Origin: Clostridiales bacterium
GTDB lineage: Bacteria > Bacillota > Clostridia > Christensenellales > Aristaeellaceae
Direction: 5' to 3'
NCBI GenBank assembly: GCA_015056205.1
Contig: SVGS01000027.1
Location: forward strand, 1-35,870
Length of the DNA: 35,870 nt
The notes below the pieces were generated by a model that saw only the letters and a list, made by a program, of their open reading frames with translations, made no database searches and was not told the origin of the DNA. Positions within the stretch are counted from its first letter, which is position 1. Each line of letters starts with the position of its first letter. Positions 6,379-15,587 of this stretch are shown here, one piece after another. The position numbers and the translations under genes were made by a program.

Positions 6379-7656
6379 ATGCGGAAGAAACCTGCGGCGG
6401 GAAACTATCTGTTCCTTGGGATTCTGCTCGGGGCTATGGTGCTCGGAGGCCTGACCGGATGGCTGGCGCCGGAATTTGCCCGTACGCTCGCGCCCGTCGG
6501 GAAAATTTTCATCAACCTGATGTTCTGCGTCGTGGTGCCGATGGTGTTTGCTTCCGTTTCCGGCTCCGTGGCCGGAATGAAGTCCAGAAAGCGCGCCGGA
6601 AAGGTTCTGGGAACGACGATCGCCGTCTTTATCATCACGGGAACGATCGCGGCGGCGATTATGTTTGTGCTGATGAAACTGTTCCCGCCGGTCCTACGTC
6701 CGTGGAGCGTGATTCCGGCGGAGAAAATGGGAGAAGCGGCGCCTTTATCGGATTTAATCGTGAACTTCTTTACGGCGGACGATTTTGTCGGCCTTCTCTC
6801 AAGAAAAGCCATGCTTCCGCTGATCGTTTTCTCCCTGCTCTTCGGCTTTGCCACAAACGCCGTGGAAAAAGGGGAGGGACCGGTCACGTCGTTTCTGAAC
6901 GGACTGACGAACGTTATGCTGAAGTTCGTGAACATCGTGACTTATTTCGCGCCGGTTGCGTTCTTCGCGATTTTCGCGGGTCTGGTCGCCGATTATGGCT
7001 CCATGATCACGGAGTCCTACGGGAGGGCGATGCTGATTTACTATCCCGTCTGCTGTATTTATTTCTTTACGGCCTTCCCTCTGTTTGCGGCAATCGGCGG
7101 GGGAAAGGGCGCCGTGAAGGAGATGTTCCGGCATATCGCAAAACCCGCGGTTGTGGCCCTCGGTACGTGCTCCTCCGTTGCTACGATTCCCACCAATATG
7201 GAAGTGGCGGAGCAGACGGGAATCTCAAGGGACGTTTCTGAAATGGTTGTTCCCCTCGGTGCTTCCATGCATATGGACGGATCGTGCTTTGCGTGCGTGC
7301 TGAAGATCGCGTTTCTGTTCGGGGTGTTCGGAAAGGAGCTTTCGTGGACGATGTTTTTTCCCGTCATCGCCGTAGCGGTCCTGTCCTCCGTAGGAATGTC
7401 GGGAGTCCCCGGAGGCGGATATATCGGGGAATACATCGTCTGTTCCATCTTTTTCCCCGGGCAGATGGAACTCGCTTTTCCGATCCTGGTGGCGATCGGC
7501 AACCTTGTGGACCCGATCGCGACCATGATCAATTCGGCCGGGGATTACGCGGTATCGTTCCTGGTGTCCCGATTTGTGGACGGAAAGGACTGGCTGCAGA
7601 AAAAGCTGGCCTTGTCTTCCTGTCATGTAGATCCGGGATGCCGGGGAAAAATATAA
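6379..7656 (+). CDS. Dicarboxylate/amino acid:cation symporter (DAACS family)
   Basis: A membrane protein of about 425 aa with 8 or more hydrophobic segments and two re-entrant-loop motifs typical of the glutamate/dicarboxylate symporter family: the Ser/Thr-rich CSSVATIPTNMEVAEQTG (HP1 region) and the PLGASMHMDGSCF motif, which corresponds to PxGATxNMDG. HP2 is seen as SSVGMSGVPGGG, and NLVDPIATMINSAGD fits the TM8 substrate site. It imports an anionic amino acid or dicarboxylate with Na+ or H+; the exact substrate cannot be told. The NMDG Asn is replaced by His (HMDG), which may alter cation binding. I place the start at 6379, with AAGGGGGA 10 nt upstream, instead of the in-frame ATG at 6328. 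It is convergent with the S41/Sel1 gene. Confidence 0.88.
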   Translation: MRKKPAAGNYLFLGILLGAMVLGGLTGWLAPEFARTLAPVGKIFINLMFCVVVPMVFASVSGSVAGMKSRKRAGKVLGTTIAVFIITGTIAAAIMFVLMKLFPPVLRPWSVIPAEKMGEAAPLSDLIVNFFTADDFVGLLSRKAMLPLIVFSLLFGFATNAVEKGEGPVTSFLNGLTNVMLKFVNIVTYFAPVAFFAIFAGLVADYGSMITESYGRAMLIYYPVCCIYFFTAFPLFAAIGGGKGAVKEMFRHIAKPAVVALGTCSSVATIPTNMEVAEQTGISRDVSEMVVPLGASMHMDGSCFACVLKIAFLFGVFGKELSWTMFFPVIAVAVLSSVGMSGVPGGGYIGEYIVCSIFFPGQMELAFPILVAIGNLVDPIATMINSAGDYAVSFLVSRFVDGKDWLQKKLALSSCHVDPGCRGKI

Positions 7657-7691
7657 TCCCGCGTTTATTGGCAGAGATTGATCCGGTGTCT

Positions 7692-10352
7692 TTACGCGGC
7701 AGGCGCCAGCGCCTGTTCCTCAAACCATTCGTTGATCATCCTGTCCAGCATCGCGTCGTCAAAGTACGGCGTGTAGTCGATGCCGGAAAACTGCGGATTC
7801 TCAGGGGCCGGCGTCTCCGGCTCGAGCCGCGCGATGGGCAGGTCGGTTTTGCATCCGCCTTCCACAGATTCTCCATTCACGTCCCGCAGGCCCCAGAGCC
7901 AGCTGGACATCATATATGTGCCGCCGTTCGTCAGCGCACTGATCTGTATGGAGCAGGAGCCGCCGCCCGAGGGCTCGCCGAGGAGCACCGCGCCGTGTTC
8001 CTGCATCAGGAACGGCATCAGGTTGCCGCAGGAGAAAGCTGCCCGCGTAGTCAGCACAGCATAGTTGAAGTCATACTTCACTTCTTCATCCTTCTCATCG
8101 AATACGCCGTCCAGGTTTTTGTCCGAATGCAAAACCGCGTACTCATACTGCCCGGTCAGGACGTTGAAGCCTCGGAAAACATGATCCCCGTAGGTCAGGT
8201 CGATGATGTATGCCACCATATCGCTGCTGCCGCCTGAGTTTACGGATAAATCAAACAGGATGTTCCTGATCGAAGGATTCTCCGAGGCTTTCTTCAGGCC
8301 GGTCCAGGTTATGCCGACGGCGTCCATGGGAATTTCTCCCTTTCCGGTGTAGTATGCTTCCCAGCCCGCCTCGTCATAGCGGAACTGATCAATCCGAATG
8401 ATAGCGGTACTCCCGCACTCCCGGTAAAACTCATTGCCCCAGACGGCTTCCCGCGCTTTCCGGACATCATCACTGACCGTCTGTGTGGTATGGGTCTTAG
8501 TCTGTAATGCCGCGGATGCACTGCTCGTGAGCTTCGCCATAAGCTCCGGGGTCTGAATATATTCAAGCAGCGTGTCATTGAGCCCGCTGTACATGCAATG
8601 GCCGTCATTCAGGCCGATGTTGAACAGGTCATACAAAGCCAGCATATATTCAGGCATATCCGGACTCTTCAGCCCGTCTTTGATGACTGACATTTCCGGT
8701 ATGTCATCCAGCGCGGCATCCAGGCCTTTTTCACGGATGCCTCTGCCCAGGATTCCCACACCGGGATGGCCGTAGAAATAATCCAGCGTGAAGCAGAGCT
8801 CCGCGTAGTCCTCGCGGATCACATCTTTTTCGCGCTGCCTTGTCCCGGCCAGCAGGCCGCGTATATATTTACTCTCATACCATTCGGCCGGCATAACAGT
8901 AATCGTATTGATATCCAGCGACGGATTCAGAACCGATTCCCCGTTCCACAGCACATTGTGGCAGGCCACATCCGTGAACATCGTGGACAGCAGTTCCAGG
9001 GGCAGATACACGTCCTTTTCGTCCGCGTAAACCGCAATGCCGTATTTCGCGAAATCGAAGGTTACGGCGGCAGGCGGTCCGTCAAACAGGACATCCGAAT
9101 AATAGGACCAGCCGCAGGGTGAATCCTTGATGCCGACCATGCCTGTGTAAGGCAGCGGCGGATACTGGAACCGCGCCCAGTCCGCGGCTTCGATCGTTCC
9201 GGCGGAAGGATTCACCAGGATCTTCGTCCCGTTGGGGTTGGCAACCTCCCAGACGCCGCCGTCCAGGGGCGTCACCGTCAGCCCTGTCTGATACATGAAA
9301 TTGACATAGTCCTTCAGGCCGTAATACGGCACATGCGGCGCCGAAAGATAGAAACGCAGATCCATGCTGCCGGTCTGTTCCTTCCCTGTCAGGACTCCGG
9401 CCGTCCGCACGAAATAATCTTTTCCCTCCTCCGGAGCAGGGAAAAATACGTTATAGTCATCTCCCAGCGCGGCTTTCAGCATCTCCAGCTCTTTTTCATC
9501 CGGATCATATCCGGCTTCCAGGGCTTTCCGGTACCATTCCGCCGCTTTGACGGGGTCTTTTTCCACGCCCTGCCCCAGCCTCAGGCATTCTCCCAGTACG
9601 AACAGCACCTCCGGTATTTCCTGCTCCGCTGCCCGCGTGAGATATTCCACGGCCCTGCTGTAGTCCTGCTCTGTCCCTTCGCCGCGGTAATACATCATTC
9701 CCAGATCATAAAACGCCTGAACCACCCCAAGGTCCGCCGCCTTCTGAAAGTATTCCGCGGCCTTTCTGTAATCTTGCTCCACCCCTTCGCCGCGGTAATA
9801 CATGGCTCCCAGGGTGTAGTACACGGACGTATCGCCCTGGTCCGCCGCCTTCTGATAGTATTCCGCGGCCTTGCCGAGGTCCTGTTCCACCCCTTCACCG
9901 TAATGATACAGGGATGCCAGCGTCGTCCAGGCATCCGCGAAGCCAAGCTCGCCGGATTTCAGAAAGTATTCAATGGCCTTTCCGATGTCCGCTCTCCCGA
10001 TCTCACCATAATGATATAACAACCCTATGTTATAGAACGATTTCGCGTCGCCCTGCGCAGCAGCCAGATCATAGTACTCCAGGGCCTTTTCCGGATCCGT
10101 GTCCACCCCTTCGCCGTCGGCGTACAGATTGCCGATGCCTCTCAATCCGTCGACACTGCCGGCGTCCGCCGCCCGCCGGTAGTATTCCATCGCCTTCGCG
10201 AAGTCTCCCGCTTCATGAGCAGTCCTTCCGGCCTGGTAAAGCTCCTCTGCGGTCATTTCTGCCGCCGGAGCTTCCGTCGCGGCAGTTTCGGCAAACGCCG
10301 CACCGATGGCGGCGAAACACAGGCAAAGAAGGACTGAAATCCATTTTTTCAT
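7692..10352 (-). CDS. Secreted Sel1-repeat protein fused to an S41-peptidase-like domain
   Basis: This 886-aa protein has a signal peptide (about residues 1-21, ending AAFAE), then six to seven Sel1-like repeats (residues about 35-275; units of about 36 aa such as KAAEYYQKAADQGD...LGAMYYRGEGVEQD). A central region contains YAVYADEKDVYLPLELLS-like sequence (here GIAVYADEKDVYLPLELLS), which often accompanies clostridial S41 proteins. The C-terminal domain resembles S41/tail-specific proteases: NILFDLSVNSGGSSDMV, then TTRAAFSCGN with the candidate nucleophile Ser774, and LLGEPSGGGSC. It probably works at the cell surface, with the repeats as a protein-binding platform. A degraded or non-peptidase role is possible because the full catalytic set was not verified. 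It is the last gene of a minus-strand group with another Sel1 protein. Confidence 0.82.
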   Translation of the reverse strand: MKKWISVLLCLCFAAIGAAFAETAATEAPAAEMTAEELYQAGRTAHEAGDFAKAMEYYRRAADAGSVDGLRGIGNLYADGEGVDTDPEKALEYYDLAAAQGDAKSFYNIGLLYHYGEIGRADIGKAIEYFLKSGELGFADAWTTLASLYHYGEGVEQDLGKAAEYYQKAADQGDTSVYYTLGAMYYRGEGVEQDYRKAAEYFQKAADLGVVQAFYDLGMMYYRGEGTEQDYSRAVEYLTRAAEQEIPEVLFVLGECLRLGQGVEKDPVKAAEWYRKALEAGYDPDEKELEMLKAALGDDYNVFFPAPEEGKDYFVRTAGVLTGKEQTGSMDLRFYLSAPHVPYYGLKDYVNFMYQTGLTVTPLDGGVWEVANPNGTKILVNPSAGTIEAADWARFQYPPLPYTGMVGIKDSPCGWSYYSDVLFDGPPAAVTFDFAKYGIAVYADEKDVYLPLELLSTMFTDVACHNVLWNGESVLNPSLDINTITVMPAEWYESKYIRGLLAGTRQREKDVIREDYAELCFTLDYFYGHPGVGILGRGIREKGLDAALDDIPEMSVIKDGLKSPDMPEYMLALYDLFNIGLNDGHCMYSGLNDTLLEYIQTPELMAKLTSSASAALQTKTHTTQTVSDDVRKAREAVWGNEFYRECGSTAIIRIDQFRYDEAGWEAYYTGKGEIPMDAVGITWTGLKKASENPSIRNILFDLSVNSGGSSDMVAYIIDLTYGDHVFRGFNVLTGQYEYAVLHSDKNLDGVFDEKDEEVKYDFNYAVLTTRAAFSCGNLMPFLMQEHGAVLLGEPSGGGSCSIQISALTNGGTYMMSSWLWGLRDVNGESVEGGCKTDLPIARLEPETPAPENPQFSGIDYTPYFDDAMLDRMINEWFEEQALAPAA

Positions 10353-10444
10353 GTTGATTTCCTCCCCGTATGATGATTACCGGATTTTCCGGCCCGGTTC
10401 CTTTATCGAACGCCGGAATGGACTGTGCTGTGTTCTGTTGACCT

Positions 10445-11326
10445 TCAGTTCAGCTGTTTTCCCAGCACGTCTTCCAGATGCTTCCGGTCTTCCTCGTCCG
10501 GTTCATATCCGGCATCCAGGGCCTTCTGATACCATTCCGCGGCGGCTCCCAGGTCTTTTTCCACGCCGCGTCCCAGATAATAGCAATCTCCGACGGCAAA
10601 CATGGCATTCGGGAATTCCTGATCCGCTGCCAGCCGGAAGAGCCTGAGCGCTTCGTTATCGTCCGGATCCACTCCCATTCCGACATAGTAGGCATAGCCG
10701 AGATTGAATTGCGCGTTGGCATTTTCCTTCTCAACAGCCAGCCGGAAATATTCGAGCATCTTTTCATAGTCCTGTTCAACGCCGGTGCCATCCCGGTAAC
10801 AGCATCCGAGATTAAACAGCGCCATGGGTTCCCCGTATTCAGCAGCCCGGTTGTAGTATTTCAGCATTTCGTCCAGGTTCTGCTGTGTTCCAAGTCCCTG
10901 GTTGTATAAAAATCCAATGGCTGTCAGCGCTTCCGGATAATCCTGTGCCGCGGCGAGGCCGTAATAATGGAATGCTTTTTCATAATCCTGTTCCACACCC
11001 TTGCCAAGATGATACATGACACCGAGTTCATACTGTGCGCCAGCTAAGCCCCGGTCAGCCGCCAGCCGGTAATAATCTGCTGCCTTCCCGGGATCCTGAT
11101 CCACCCCCCATCCATAACCATAGCAATGGCCAAGGTAAAAGCATGCCAGGGCATCCCCCGCATTCGCCGCCTTTTGGAGAAGCGGAACGGCTGTTTCGAA
11201 GTCTCCGGCTTCTATGGCAGCCCGGGCCTGTTCGATCAGGGCGGTGGTTTCAGCCGTTTCCTCCGCAATAGCTGAACAGGCTGACAGGAATAAGAAGAAT
11301 ACGAGCAACAAAAAGATCTTCTTCAT
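10445..11326 (-). CDS. Sel1-repeat lipoprotein
   Basis: The product is 293 aa. Its N-terminus MKKIFLLLVFFLFLSAC fits a lipoprotein signal with lipobox LSAC and lipidated Cys17; cleavage further on at AIA-EE by signal peptidase I is an alternative. The rest is about seven Sel1-like repeats (helix pairs with YxxAAxxGxxxAxxxLGxxYxxGxGV) covering residues 40-280, as in the neighbouring 886-aa protein, and the last repeats are closely similar in the two (KDLGAAAEWYQKALDAGYEPDEE against KDPVKAAEWYRKALEAGYDPDEK), so one probably arose by duplication. It is likely a scaffold for protein contacts on the outer face of the membrane. The 92-bp gap to the downstream gene allows co-transcription. Confidence 0.85.
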   Translation of the reverse strand: MKKIFLLLVFFLFLSACSAIAEETAETTALIEQARAAIEAGDFETAVPLLQKAANAGDALACFYLGHCYGYGWGVDQDPGKAADYYRLAADRGLAGAQYELGVMYHLGKGVEQDYEKAFHYYGLAAAQDYPEALTAIGFLYNQGLGTQQNLDEMLKYYNRAAEYGEPMALFNLGCCYRDGTGVEQDYEKMLEYFRLAVEKENANAQFNLGYAYYVGMGVDPDDNEALRLFRLAADQEFPNAMFAVGDCYYLGRGVEKDLGAAAEWYQKALDAGYEPDEEDRKHLEDVLGKQLN

Positions 11327-11386
11327 TTTCGTTCTCTCCTTAGCATTTCTTTTTGCTGTGTATGGTTGGGTCCTGATCCGGAAGGC

Positions 11387-12388
11387 TTAACTGAACGAAT
11401 TGGACAGGGTCGTACTGACGATGATTCCCGTGAGGATGATCATCACCAGAATCAGCACCAGTTCCTCGATAATGGCCTGAGTGATCGCGTTCGTTGCGCT
11501 TGATGCGGCAGCCGCGCCTCCCGCCTGCAGATCCTTCAGCACCATGGATGCCGCAAACAGACGGCGTTCGCTCGTGCCGAGGGTTAAGGCGCCATAGCCC
11601 TTCTGTCCTTTCAGCCAGTTGTCCACCTCACCGATGGACGCCACCGTTTCATTCAGATTATAGTCGGCATCCGCAAAAGCGGCGTAGATCACCATGGCCT
11701 TATCCTTTGCGGTTTCGTGCTTCGCGGCTTTGCATGCGTTGTACAAACCAAAGAAAGCCTCCAATTTCTGTTCCGCGGGCTTGTCGGAAAGCGCAAGGAC
11801 CATGGCTGCTGACTGAGCGGTGTTCGAGCCGATCTTATAATCATGCTTCATGGCCTGAAAAAGTTTTTCCGCCTCGTCAGCCGCCTGTACGGGATCTTTG
11901 CCGGCCATGATCATCAGCGCGACAAGCGACAGATCGCTTTCATCCGTCAGGAAAGGATGCTGCTTTTTCATCATGGCGTAGGTCTGGCGTGTTTTCTCCA
12001 CGACCTCCGTGCGCCGTTCCACAGGGCAATTCTCCACGATGGTTGTCGCCGCCATTGCGAACATCTCGCCCGGCAGCTTGTGATCCGCCTTGAGTTTCCC
12101 GTATACGTCTGTAACATCATCAAGATAGGCGGCCGGGTCGTCCGCGAGTGCCATTTTCGTCAGGATCACACGCTGCAGCGTCCCGCGGAAATTCGAAAAC
12201 ATGCCGGTCCTGCTCTTCAGAATGCCGCTGCATTCCCTGATATGCTCCGCATTGACCTCGCGCCCGGCATTGACATGCATCATCGCGCAGAGCTTCAGAA
12301 CCGGCTCATATTCGATCTTTGCCACCTTACGCATGGCGGTCTCATTGCGAATCTGCGCCTCGCAGATTTCCTGCAGGGATTGTTTCAT
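11387..12388 (-). CDS. DUF4003-like protein with a C-terminal membrane anchor
   Basis: The product is about 333 aa, largely helical, with segments typical of DUF4003 (GMFSNFRGTLQRVILTKMALADDPAAYL, then HPFLTDESDLSLVALMIM and SNTAQSAAMVLALSD). Residues about 295-330 form one hydrophobic segment (ELVLILVMIILTGIIV), so the C-terminus is tail-anchored in the membrane. The function of the family is unknown. I place the start at 12388, where AAGGAG stands 9 nt before ATG; an upstream in-frame ATG at 12472 lacks a ribosome site and its added residues are low-complexity. It leads a minus-strand group with the two Sel1 genes (60-bp gap). Confidence 0.8.
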   Translation of the reverse strand: MKQSLQEICEAQIRNETAMRKVAKIEYEPVLKLCAMMHVNAGREVNAEHIRECSGILKSRTGMFSNFRGTLQRVILTKMALADDPAAYLDDVTDVYGKLKADHKLPGEMFAMAATTIVENCPVERRTEVVEKTRQTYAMMKKQHPFLTDESDLSLVALMIMAGKDPVQAADEAEKLFQAMKHDYKIGSNTAQSAAMVLALSDKPAEQKLEAFFGLYNACKAAKHETAKDKAMVIYAAFADADYNLNETVASIGEVDNWLKGQKGYGALTLGTSERRLFAASMVLKDLQAGGAAAASSATNAITQAIIEELVLILVMIILTGIIVSTTLSNSFS

Positions 12389-12468
12389 TTTTTGATGCTC
12401 CTTTTCGTTTTGTTTTTCCGGATTCCTCTGCCGGTTTGTATGATGGATCACCCGTTCCTGTAACGGGT

Positions 12469-12899
12469 TCATGATCTCTTCGTTCCGTCCGGATGCGCTT
12501 CCATGATCTTCTCTCTGATCTCCGCGGTGAGCTCCCGCTCATATTTAGAAATATTCTTTACGATCCGGAATATTTCCTTCTCCACCTCTGCCGGATTCAG
12601 AGTCCCCCTGCCGGCATTCCGGGAGAGAGCCGGGGAATCCTCAGCAGGCGCCGGTTCTTCCTTCATCTTCTCTTCTGCAGCAGCCGTTGTCTCCGCCCAC
12701 TCAGGACATATTCCCTGAGCAGGTATCTTTTGGGCTTGCCGATGCTGGTCACGGGGATCTCATCGATAAAATGGATGCCGGCGATCCGGTACTGGTTCAT
12801 GGCTTTGTGCTGGAACTCCGGGATGTTTTCCCGCAGATCCTCGCTGTCCCGGGTATCAAAATGCGCGCATCCATGACCGGATATCTTATTATAATACAC
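12469..12899 (-). pseudogene. Broken C-terminal fragment of an AMP-forming acyl-CoA/fatty-acid ligase
   Basis: The frame ending at 12663 reads ENIPEFQHKAMNQYRIAGI followed by HFIDEIPVTSIGKPKRYLL, which resembles the C-terminal lid of adenylate-forming ligases (YRxxxxIxFVDEIPxTxxGKxxR, with the A10-type Lys). It then runs out, and coding-like sequence continues in the next frame (AEEKMKEEPAPAEDS, AEVEKEIFRIVKNISKYERE) to 12469. A frameshift near 12,690-12,700 therefore splits it. The whole ligase N-terminal domain is missing and an in-frame stop lies directly before 12899. The two open frames overlap by an ATGA, so translational coupling could be imagined, but decay is more likely. Confidence 0.5.
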
Positions 12900-12982
12900 T
12901 TTTCAACGTCAGAAGTCTAACGATTATGTGGCAGAATGTGGCAGAATCTGTGCCCGGGGGATGGCATCTACTGGGAAAGTTG

Positions 12983-12991
12983 TGCTATAAT
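12983..12991 (+). promoter_or_regulatory. Extended -10 promoter of the GGDEF gene
   Basis: TGCTATAAT (12983-12991) is a consensus extended -10 element. No clear -35 box is seen 16-18 bp upstream, which is common for extended -10 promoters. The leader to the start codon is about 95 nt; no c-di-GMP riboswitch core was recognised in it. Confidence 0.5.
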
Positions 12992-13091
12992 ATACTTTTA
13001 TAAGCTCATTCCTGCGGAACAGCGGGGTGAAGAGATCTTTTTCGATGACCGGGGAAGCAGGAAGGTCAGGTGACACAAAGTGAAGGAGAGA

Positions 13092-15210
13092 ATGAAAAGA
13101 AACTCGCTCATGCAATTGCAGGTCAGCCTGCCGAAGAAAATCGTCATCACGGTCGTGATCATGGCGGTGCTGATCCTGTTTGTATTTTATTTCAATGTTC
13201 CCAATCCGAATATGATTCTGATCGCGGGACTGGTGCTGTGCTCCGCGCTGTTCGGATATGGAGGCGGGATTGTCGCGGCGGCGATCATGCTCGGTTATAC
13301 CTTATGCTTTTTTTTCCACGGCTCACAGCTTTACGCAGTTCACGCCGGAGAATATGCAGAAGGTCCTTGTTTCGCTGATTGGCATCGCTGCGGATATGCT
13401 GCTGGTCTGCGCGCTGAAAAGATCGGAGATCCGTGAATTCAAAGCCGTCGATGAACTGACCGCACAGCTGAACCATCAGCAGGAATCCCTGAGCTCCCTT
13501 CTGAATCATATGCCTGCGATGAGCTTCTATAAGGATGCGAAGACGGGGGTGTACCTGGCCTGCAACCGGGCGTTCGCGGAATACGCGCATAAGGAGAGCC
13601 CTTCCGGCGTCGTGGGGCTTACGGACAACGAAATCTTTGATCCCGTAACGGCCAGGCACTTTTCAGAGGATGACAGGAAGGCGCTTTCCATGGAAGAGCC
13701 GTACGCCTTTTTTGAAGATGTCCTTGACGCGGCCGGAAATCAGAAACAGTTTCAGACAACAAAACTGAGGTTCATCGATGAAACGGGGCGGCTGTGCCTT
13801 CTCGGGATGAGAATGGATGTCACAGAGTTTGTCAGAATCAGAAAAGAAAACGAGCAGACCCGGGCGGCTTATCAGGAAGCGCTGAGCACAAGCGCTGTCT
13901 ATGAAAGCGTTGTCAACGCTCTGTCTGAAGACTATTTCAATCTGTATTATGTTGATCTGGAAACGGACGACTTCATCGAATACGGTTTCAGGACGGATAA
14001 AGAACGCCGCCTGAACGGACTGCGCGGAAAACATTTTTTCTCGGAAACGGAGAAGAATGCCCGGCTCTTTGTTTATGAGAAGGACCGGGAGCAGTTTATT
14101 GAGAGAATCAACAAGGAAAGACTGCTGAAAGAAATCGAAAAGCTCGGGTCCGTCAACTATTTTTATCGTCTGCTGATCAATGGTGAACCTGTTTATGTCA
14201 ATATGAAGATTAAACGGGATGACCGGTATATCATCATCGGCATAAGCAATGTGGACACCCAGATGAAGGACCGCATGGCCGCCGAGCATGCGGCGGAAGA
14301 GAAAAAATCATATCAGCGGCTCTCCGCACTCAACGGAAACCTGATTGTTCTCTACTATGTTGACGTTGAAAGCGATCAGTACACGGAGTTCAGCGCTTCC
14401 AAGGAATATGATGATCTCGGTATTGCCAAGCATGGATCTGATTTCTTCGGGACCAGCTATGAGAACAGTCTGAGAACCATCCATCCCGATGATCAGGCGC
14501 TGTTCCATTCGCAGGTTACAAAAGAGAATGTGCTTGCGGCCGTAAACCGGGACGGGGTTTTCGTGCTGGATTACCGCCTGATGATCGGAGACCTTCCGAC
14601 CTATGTGCGGCTGAAAGCGGCCAAGATTGAAGAGGACGGAAAAACCATCCTGATTATCGGCCTGCTGGATGAAGACGCGCAGATCCGCCAGGAACAGGAA
14701 TACGCGCGGACGCTCTCGGCCGTCAGAAAGATGGCGACGGTCGATTCCCTGACGGGCGTCAAAAACAAGCATGCCTACGTGCAGTGGGAGGAGAAAATCA
14801 ATCAGGGAATCAAAGAGGGAACACAGGAACCGTTTGCGGTTGTGGTTTGCGATATCAATAATCTGAAAGCAGTCAATGATCTGTATGGGCATAAGGAAGG
14901 GGACACCTGTATCCGGAATGCCTGCTTAAAGATCTGCAGGGTTTTCAGCCACAGCCCTGTATTCCGGACCGGAGGGGACGAGTTCGTTGTCCTTCTTCTC
15001 GGAGAAGACTATGCGCAGCGGGAAAAGCTGATGGAGAAAATCAATGAGCTTCCGGAGGACCGCTCAAAGATCAAAATCGGGGAAACCGTTTCCGCCGGTA
15101 TGGCCGAGTATCATCAGGAGCGCCATTCTTCCCTTCTGAACGTCTTTGAAGAGGCTGACAAACTCATGTATGTGAGAAAGCAGGCCATGAAAGAATTTTT
15201 CACTCCGTAA
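13092..15210 (+). CDS. Membrane PAS-GGDEF protein (diguanylate cyclase type), frame interrupted at a T8 run
   Basis: Two frames make up this gene. The first (from ATG 13092, with AAGGAG just upstream) encodes two to three membrane segments (KIVITVVIMAVLILFVFYF; MILIAGLVLCSALFGYG). At the T8 run 13308-13315 the coding sense passes to the next frame (FSTAHSFTQFTPENMQKV..., another membrane segment), open to 15210. One T fewer would give a continuous protein of about 705 aa. Next come three PAS-like modules (about NHMPAMSFYKDAKTGVYLACN; FNLYYVDLETDDFIEY; IVLYYVDVESDQYTEF) and a GGDEF domain with DSLTGVKNKHAY and RTGGDEFVVLL. The active-site GGDEF is intact; no RxxD inhibitory site is seen before it. 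The product would make c-di-GMP in response to a signal. The break may be a sequencing or assembly error, a true mutation, or a slippage switch. Confidence 0.8.
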
Positions 15211-15213
15211 GGA

Positions 15214-15242
15214 GACAGGGGACGGTTCCGCGTCTCCCTGTC
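15214..15242. repeat. GACAGGGGACG-type hairpin after the GGDEF gene
   Basis: GACAGGGGACG (15214-15224) pairs with CGTCTCCCTGTC (15231-15242), 11 bp with one bulged T, directly after the GGDEF stop codon. No U-run follows. It belongs to the same short hairpin family as those at 5,862 and 24,823. Confidence 0.65.
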
Positions 15243-15314
15243 GCCAACCCCGCCCTGTGGCTGGGCCTGACCGGCGCCGCCGGAACCGTGCTTGTGAAAG
15301 CCCGGAAAAGATAA
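15240..15314 (+). pseudogene. Remnant of a C-terminal membrane-anchor tail
   Basis: The frame reads VANPALWLGLTGAAGTVLVK and ends ARKR-stop at 15312-15314. A hydrophobic segment followed by a short basic tail is typical of the C-terminus of sortase-anchored surface proteins, and a strong terminator follows 15 bp later. No start codon or LPxTG motif lies upstream; the GGDEF gene and the hairpin replace it. It looks like the scar of a deleted surface-protein gene, though a chance frame cannot be excluded. Confidence 0.35.
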
Positions 15315-15328
15315 CTGAACGCCCTGCG

Positions 15329-15358
15329 CCCCTGTTCAGCCCACAGGGGTGTTTTTTT
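15329..15358 (+). terminator. Rho-independent terminator
   Basis: CCCCTGT (15329-15335) and ACAGGGG (15343-15349) form a perfect 7-bp stem with a 7-nt loop, followed by TGTTTTTTT. It ends plus-strand transcription from the GGDEF region before the ABC transporter promoter. Confidence 0.85.
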
Positions 15359-15408
15359 GCCGTTTCCTTCAGCGCGGCACGGGCGGGATGTTTCCGGCAG
15401 AAATGGTA

Positions 15409-15437
15409 TTTCCAAATATGCTTTTCTCCTGTATAAT
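15409..15437 (+). promoter_or_regulatory. Promoter of the ABC exporter operon
   Basis: TATAAT (15432-15437) lies 17 bp after TTTCCA (15409-15414), a partial -35. The leader to the ABC ATPase start is about 145 nt, without recognisable structure. Confidence 0.5.
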
Positions 15438-15587
15438 CAAAAAATAACGGAAAGGGGGCCGTATTCCCGAAGGGAAAACGACAGGCCCGCGCAGCTTTCC
15501 GGACATCATCATGCCTCAGAGTCCCCGGAGAATCTGAAGGCTGTGCCGGGGGACGGGAATCAGCCATAACCAAAGGGAGGAAAACGT

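Noticed and set aside
7284..8237. Plus-strand frame of 317 codons spanning the ends of two convergent genes
   Set aside because: Arg-rich, no domain, overlaps the symporter and the S41 domain, both recognised in other frames.
12992..13091. Riboswitch for c-di-GMP before the GGDEF gene
   Set aside because: The leader is only about 95 nt and none of the conserved core sequences of the two known c-di-GMP riboswitch classes is visible.
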